From assembly GCA_017623455.1 (NCBI GenBank), contig JAGAPA010000054.1, positions 1-38,446 on the forward strand: DNA of 38,446 nt. The letters run 5' to 3'. The translations under genes and the position numbers were made by a program. This stretch comes from Clostridia bacterium. Its GTDB lineage: Bacteria; Bacillota; Clostridia; Christensenellales; Pumilibacteraceae. Below are positions 34,302 through 38,446 of this stretch, piece after piece. The stretch's first letter is position 1. Every line of letters starts with the position of its first letter. The notes beneath the pieces are model-generated. The model was not told where the DNA came from, did no database searches, and saw nothing but the letters and a program-made list of their open reading frames with translations.

Positions 34302-35171
34302 TTATACAGACAAAAGCACGGTTGCAATTATGCCCAAGCCTATACCTATCCATTGCCACCACTTAAGTTTTTCTTTGAAAACAAATAGTGAGAATATGCT
34401 TATCGCCATAAGCGTACACACGGATATAACAGGAAATCTGACGGACGCGGGAATAATTTCGGATGTTGCAAGAATGATATTAAAGGTGTTTATTACAAGA
34501 TTGCTTACACCCGAAATAATCGGAAAATGCACTGCCTTTTTAAGCATTAGCTTTGTATCTGTTTTATCGCTTCTGATATAATTTATGATAATAACGATAA
34601 GAGCAAGTGCGGTAGCGAAAAACATAAACATATCGCCGTGATTACCGCCAAAATCCTTTTGTTGCTGAGCTTGAGAAATTACGCAAGCAGCGTTTCCGAC
34701 AAATGCAAGCGTCATAAATATCGCCCACTTTATCGTTATTTTTTGTTCACTCTTTTTGCCAGTAAATAAGCACAATGCAATAGATACAGCCGTTAGAACT
34801 ATGCCTATTATTACAAATACGGTCAGCGGTTCACCCCAAAATATCAAGCCCCAAATACCGGACACAACCAAAGACAGGTTGATAAATAAATTTGTAAGCA
34901 TTATCGGGCCTATTTTGAGCGCAATTATAAGCGCGGAAATTGCTACTGCATACCCTACAGCAAAGATTGCAATATACGGAAAAACCGCTACGTCAAACGA
35001 CGGATTTATTGCGTACTTTATTCCCCATCCAAGAACCACAACCGACACCAAGATGAGATTATAAAACGCGGACGTGTCTTTTTTTCCATCGGTTTTACGA
35101 TTGAAAAAGCTTCCGCTTAAACTATATATTATATTCAGTACCGTTACAGATATCAGATAAAAATAATCCAT
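34302..35171 (-). CDS. DMT superfamily (EamA-like) transporter
   Basis: 289 residues from MDYFYLISVTVLNIIYSLSG; this ATG has CGGAG eight nt before and a promoter upstream, and the longer in-frame start at 35240 lies on the -35 box. About ten membrane helices in two halves (EamA-like repeats); PIMLTNLFINLSLVVSGIWGL and IIPASVRFPVISVCTLMAIS are the paired helix 3-4 regions, followed by WGEP and FKEKLKWWQWIG, as in DMT proteins. Substrate unknown (amino acid, sugar or nucleotide-type metabolites). Downstream sits the copy B element rather than a simple terminator. Confidence 0.85.
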   Translation of the reverse strand: MDYFYLISVTVLNIIYSLSGSFFNRKTDGKKDTSAFYNLILVSVVVLGWGIKYAINPSFDVAVFPYIAIFAVGYAVAISALIIALKIGPIMLTNLFINLSLVVSGIWGLIFWGEPLTVFVIIGIVLTAVSIALCLFTGKKSEQKITIKWAIFMTLAFVGNAACVISQAQQQKDFGGNHGDMFMFFATALALIVIIINYIRSDKTDTKLMLKKAVHFPIISGVSNLVINTFNIILATSEIIPASVRFPVISVCTLMAISIFSLFVFKEKLKWWQWIGIGLGIIATVLLSV

Positions 35172-35211
35172 TGCGTTGCTCCGTTTTTTGCTGTTTTTTG
35201 TATGCTTTAAT

Positions 35212-35240
35212 GTTATATACCAATCAATATTAAAAGTCAA
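35212..35240 (-). promoter_or_regulatory. Promoter of DMT transporter gene
   Basis: Minus strand: TTGACT (35240-35235), 17-nt spacer, TATAAC (35217-35212). Confidence 0.7.
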
Positions 35241-35282
35241 GCGATTTTTTAATTTTTGGAAATTAATACACGCTGTTTTTTA

Positions 35283-36116
35283 CTACTGCTCTAACTGTAA
35301 AATCTTTTTACGGTAGACAAGAGGAGAAATACCCGTAAATTTTTTGAACGCGGTACAAAAATGATTACGCGTGGAAAACCCGACGTTATACGCGATCTCT
35401 TCTATTGAAAGATCTGTTTTTTCGAGCCATCTGCAAGCAAGCTTTATACGTTCGGAAAGTATGGCTTTGTGCAGAGTTTCGCCCGTACGTGTCTTGAAAA
35501 GCGTTGCAAGATATACGGAATGATAGCCAAAAGCCTTTGCTACGTCTTCGTTGCTTTCTATCTCGCTACAGTACAGTTTTATGTGACGCTTTATGCGCTC
35601 TATAAGCCTATCGGACGCCTCTTCGCTTCCGATTTTAGGTCTGAAAATTTCCGCTAAAAGCTTTTTTAGCATTGCGGAGGTTTGCGCGTCGGCGTACGCT
35701 TCGTTTTTACAAAACGTATGCACGATCTCCAAAACGTCGCTACGAAGATTGCTGTTCTTTATGACGGTATCGTATCCACCGTCTACGGTTTGCGTATCAA
35801 ACAAAAAGCGTTCGTCAAACTCGGCAACGGGCGGTGGACAAATGGGTTTCGTTTTGTCGGAGCAGGCGCGAGTTACGTCAAAGTTAAGCACCGCAACTTT
35901 GAGCTTGCCCTTGAAGTGGTATGGCGTTTGCGGAATGAAATACAGTAAACAGTCCGCCCCTACGGTATGCACGGAATTGGAAAGGATAAGAACGCCTTCT
36001 CCTTCAAGTATATAAAAAAGTCTGTGGTCGTATGCTTTTCGTAAACCCTCGCCTTCAAGCACGGCAGGTTGGATCTCGGCGGCGCGTACGTAAGGGTTGC
36101 AATCCTGTATTTTCAT
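35283..36116 (-). CDS. AraC family transcriptional regulator
   Basis: 277 residues. Cupin-like sensor domain at 1-110 (DHRLFYILEGEGVLIL, LLYFIPQTPYHFKG) and two HTH motifs at about 180-277 (EDVAKAFGYHSVYLATLFK; LSIEEIAYNVGFSTRNHFCTAFKKFTGISPLVYRK). AraC proteins of this build usually activate sugar-use genes on binding a saccharide. Divergent from the TIM-barrel glycosidase-like gene, its likely target. SD AAGGAGG. Confidence 0.92.
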   Translation of the reverse strand: MKIQDCNPYVRAAEIQPAVLEGEGLRKAYDHRLFYILEGEGVLILSNSVHTVGADCLLYFIPQTPYHFKGKLKVAVLNFDVTRACSDKTKPICPPPVAEFDERFLFDTQTVDGGYDTVIKNSNLRSDVLEIVHTFCKNEAYADAQTSAMLKKLLAEIFRPKIGSEEASDRLIERIKRHIKLYCSEIESNEDVAKAFGYHSVYLATLFKTRTGETLHKAILSERIKLACRWLEKTDLSIEEIAYNVGFSTRNHFCTAFKKFTGISPLVYRKKILQLEQ

Positions 36117-36162
36117 ACTCCCTCCTTTAATTTTTGAACTTTTACATTGTTTTTTTGACTAT

Positions 36163-36191
36163 ATTATACAGCAAATTTATGCTAAAATCAA
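36163..36191 (-). promoter_or_regulatory. Promoter of araC-type gene
   Basis: Minus strand: TTGATT (36191-36186), 17-nt spacer, TATAAT (36168-36163). On the plus strand TTGACT (36155-36160) with TATGCT (36178-36183) may serve the divergent gene; GCTAAATTAGC (36200-36210) is a possible operator. Confidence 0.65.
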
Positions 36192-36236
36192 TTATATACG
36201 CTAAATTAGCAAAAAAACTTACCGAGGTGAATTTTT

Positions 36237-37961
36237 ATGACTCAAAATCGATTTTTTGCAACAGACGAAACGGGCATAGAATATGAATTCGATCAGCTTT
36301 GCACAGGCTCTTCCATTTTGTTGACATTAAAAAAAGAAACTATTGTCAACTGCAAGCAACTGAGGATATTACCCGAGCTTGGCAAGGCGCAAGCAGGGGA
36401 TGAGGGGTATTGGATCTTGCCCCGCAATCTTAATATGATAGGCGATATTCAAACGCTTTTTACTAAAAGAGCGGACTGCGACCAGATTTACGGCAATCCC
36501 ATAATGTCCTGGTACGGCATTAAGAAAAAGGATTTTTGCTGTATTGTGCGCATTGAACGCAACTATAAATACAAGTTTGAATGTTCGGTTAAAAACAGTG
36601 TATACACGGTTACTCCGCTTTTTGATTTTACCGTCAACGATAAGGTTTATGATGATATCAGGGTAGAAATAGTGGTTTTGCCAATCAACGCGGATTATAA
36701 CGATATGGCAAAAGCGGAAAGAGAGATAAGACTAAAAAGAGGCGAGATCCGCACTCTTAAGGAAAAATGCGTTAACCCTGCCGTTGAGTATGCGCGCAAA
36801 TATCCGCTTATTCGTATCCGTATGGGCTGGAAACCAAGCCCATCTCCCATTCTTCATCAAACGGAAGCAACGGAACCGGAAATGTTCGTAGCTTGCGATT
36901 TTAAGCGCGTACAAGATATTGCGGACGAACTGAAAAGGCAGGGCGTTGAGGGTGCAGAGCTTCAGCTTGTAGGCTGGAACAGAAGCGGTCACGACGGACG
37001 TTTTCCTCAGCTTTTCCCCTCAGATCCAAGACTGGGCGGAGATGAGGGCTTAAAAGAAACCATAGAGTATGTAAAGAAGCTCGGTTACCGTATTTCTACA
37101 CACACCAATACCATTGATGCGTATGAGATTGCGGATACTTTTAGTTGGGATGATATCGTGGTAAACCGCGACGGACAGTATAATCAGAACGGACATTATA
37201 GCGGTGGATACGCTTACCACGTTTGTCTTGAACAGCAATGGAAAAACACGTTGCGCGACCTGCCCAAGCTTGCCTCGTTTGGCGAGAACGGCTTGCATTT
37301 TACCGACGTTATTTCTATCGTTGTGCCCGACGACTGCCACTCGCCTGCCCATCCGTCTTCAACTGCCAACGGAATAATTTACGCGCAAAAGATTATAGAG
37401 TATACCAACGGACTGTTCGGAGGCTTTTCATCAGAGGGCTGTATGGACTTTGCTATGAAGTATTTAGACTACGCGCTCTACACTACTTTCGGCTATGCTT
37501 TTGGGAAAACCGAAAGACCGCTTGCAAACAGGTTTTTACCTATTTTCGAGATAACGTATCACGGAACTTTGTTATATAACCCCTCTTCTGCAACCGTTAA
37601 CTACACTGCTCAGCCTCCAAAAGATCGCTTGGAATTTATTATGCGCGGAGGCAAACCGTCGATGTATTTTTATTCTAAATTCCGTACGGGCAACGCGCTT
37701 AACTGGATGGGCGAAAACGACCTTACGTGCAATAGCGACGAGGCGCTTTGCTGGAGTGCTTCGAAAATAAAAGAGGCTCTGGACGAATACGCTCCGCTTG
37801 CAGATAAACAGTTTTTGTATATTGCAAGATACGACGTTGTAAGCGATGGAATTGAGGTTTGCACGTATGAGGACGGAAGCAGAATAATAGGTAATTTTAG
37901 TGATAAGCAGGCTACGTTTGAGGGCAAGGAAATTGCGCCGTACGGATATATTGTGGTGTAA
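36237..37961 (+). CDS. Uncharacterised TIM-barrel glycosidase-like protein
   Basis: 574 residues, no signal peptide. Residues 1-170 look like an N-terminal beta-sandwich (carbohydrate-active enzyme type), 185-440 like a TIM barrel and 500-574 like a C-terminal beta domain ending in IIGNFSDKQATFEGKEIAPYGY, as in many glycosidases. Barrel motifs: LQLVGWNRSGHDGRFPQLFP, YRISTHTNTIDAY, LHFTDVISI (D357) and GGFSSEGCMDF (E400); the last two are candidate catalytic acids. It resembles the GH101/DUF5696-like group from memory only; no family is claimed. Divergent from an AraC regulator. The 3' end runs into repeat cluster 5 and no terminator was seen. Confidence 0.7.
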   Translation: MTQNRFFATDETGIEYEFDQLCTGSSILLTLKKETIVNCKQLRILPELGKAQAGDEGYWILPRNLNMIGDIQTLFTKRADCDQIYGNPIMSWYGIKKKDFCCIVRIERNYKYKFECSVKNSVYTVTPLFDFTVNDKVYDDIRVEIVVLPINADYNDMAKAEREIRLKRGEIRTLKEKCVNPAVEYARKYPLIRIRMGWKPSPSPILHQTEATEPEMFVACDFKRVQDIADELKRQGVEGAELQLVGWNRSGHDGRFPQLFPSDPRLGGDEGLKETIEYVKKLGYRISTHTNTIDAYEIADTFSWDDIVVNRDGQYNQNGHYSGGYAYHVCLEQQWKNTLRDLPKLASFGENGLHFTDVISIVVPDDCHSPAHPSSTANGIIYAQKIIEYTNGLFGGFSSEGCMDFAMKYLDYALYTTFGYAFGKTERPLANRFLPIFEITYHGTLLYNPSSATVNYTAQPPKDRLEFIMRGGKPSMYFYSKFRTGNALNWMGENDLTCNSDEALCWSASKIKEALDEYAPLADKQFLYIARYDVVSDGIEVCTYEDGSRIIGNFSDKQATFEGKEIAPYGYIVV

Positions 37962-37974
37962 GAATAATAGTGGA

Positions 37975-38446
37975 TTCATTTGTAGGAAAGGGGCTGTCCT
38001 TCCATGTTTTTAGGGATGTGAAAAAGGGCGGTGCGCAGGCGCACTCCCAATATAGGGAATTAGCGGTAGTTGATTGAGATTGCTTCGTCGCTACACTCCT
38101 CGCAATGACAAAAGGATTGAAAGACTATCAGTGGGCTGACCCACTCTCGATATGGGGAATTAGCGATAGTTTGTTGAGATTGCCACATCGCTACGCTCCT
38201 CGCAATGACGTATATTGTTTGATACATTAAAGGACAATAATTGGATGCAACGTCACGTTGCCTTGATTTTCAAATGGGAATTTTATGTGTCGGTTTGGTG
38301 CTTCGGAGAAAATTTCGGGCGATTCGTGAATCGCCCCTACAGTATATGAAGAACTATTAGGTTTGATTGCTTGCTTTATGGAAGAACAATTGCGGATACA
38401 AGATCACGTTGCAAAACGGGTCAAATGCGAGTTAGAGAAAAAAAAG
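37975..38446. repeat. Repeat cluster 5, cut by window edge
   Basis: Modules: inverted GTGCGCAGGCGCAC (about 38031-38044); two GATTGC..CGCAATGAC units (38078-38110 and 38178-38210); GTGGGCTGACCCAC between them (about 38131-38144); a linker near 38215-38245 with head GCAACGTCACGTTGC; GGGCGATTCGTGAATCGCCC (about 38317-38336); then a degenerate linker ending at GATCACGTTGC. No ORF. Confidence 0.8.

Overview
The window looks like chromosomal DNA of an uncultured, low-to-moderate G+C clostridial Firmicute, most likely gut-associated. The evidence is a ctsR-mcsA-mcsB-clpC stress locus behind a CtsR operator, groES-groEL behind a CIRCE element, long-form HPF, a PadR/DUF1700/DUF4097 module, strong SD motifs and near-consensus sigma-A promoters. 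The lineage is an inference; no marker gene in the window fixes it. No phage, plasmid, transposase, CRISPR array, tRNA or rRNA was found.

Layout. 1-3400: a cut zinc-ribbon gene, a PMM-type HAD phosphatase divergent from a glycerophosphodiesterase, an MBL-fold hydrolase, and a 6S RNA divergent from the hydrolase. 3400-3860: repeat cluster. 3861-10236: intracellular GH43-like protein, then a nadE-epimerase-phosphohexomutase operon. 10397-12250: acyl-ACP thioesterase and a TasA/camelysin-like lipoprotein. 12300-15720: two repeat clusters around a PadR-DUF1700-DUF4097 operon. 15744-19700: pgi, hpf and a zinc-ribbon BspA-type LRR protein. 19830-24680: clpC, mcsB, mcsA and ctsR (minus strand), with a repeat cluster filling the ctsR-mcsA gap. 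24948-27905: dCMP deaminase and groESL. 27947-31324: metF-metH. 31337-37961: PutP-type symporter divergent from a LysR regulator, a DMT-family transporter, and an AraC regulator divergent from an uncharacterised TIM-barrel glycosidase-like protein. 37975-38446: last repeat cluster.

The genes are mostly housekeeping: sugar-phosphate metabolism (pgi, phosphohexomutase, mutarotase, two glycosidase-like proteins), proteostasis (CtsR and HrcA regulons), one-carbon/methionine metabolism and ribosome hibernation. The unusual content is outside the genes or in individual active sites. (1) A family of about 100-170 bp inverted-repeat elements sits directly behind hpf and behind the DMT transporter, with apparent compensatory changes and one internally deleted copy. 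(2) Five mosaic repeat clusters have a conserved linker followed by interchangeable palindromes. (3) Those repeats have entered the ctsR-mcsA operon, where a hairpin abuts the mcsA ribosome binding site. (4) McsB has lost several residues conserved in arginine kinases. (5) The glutaminase domain of NadE has Gly where the catalytic Cys is expected.
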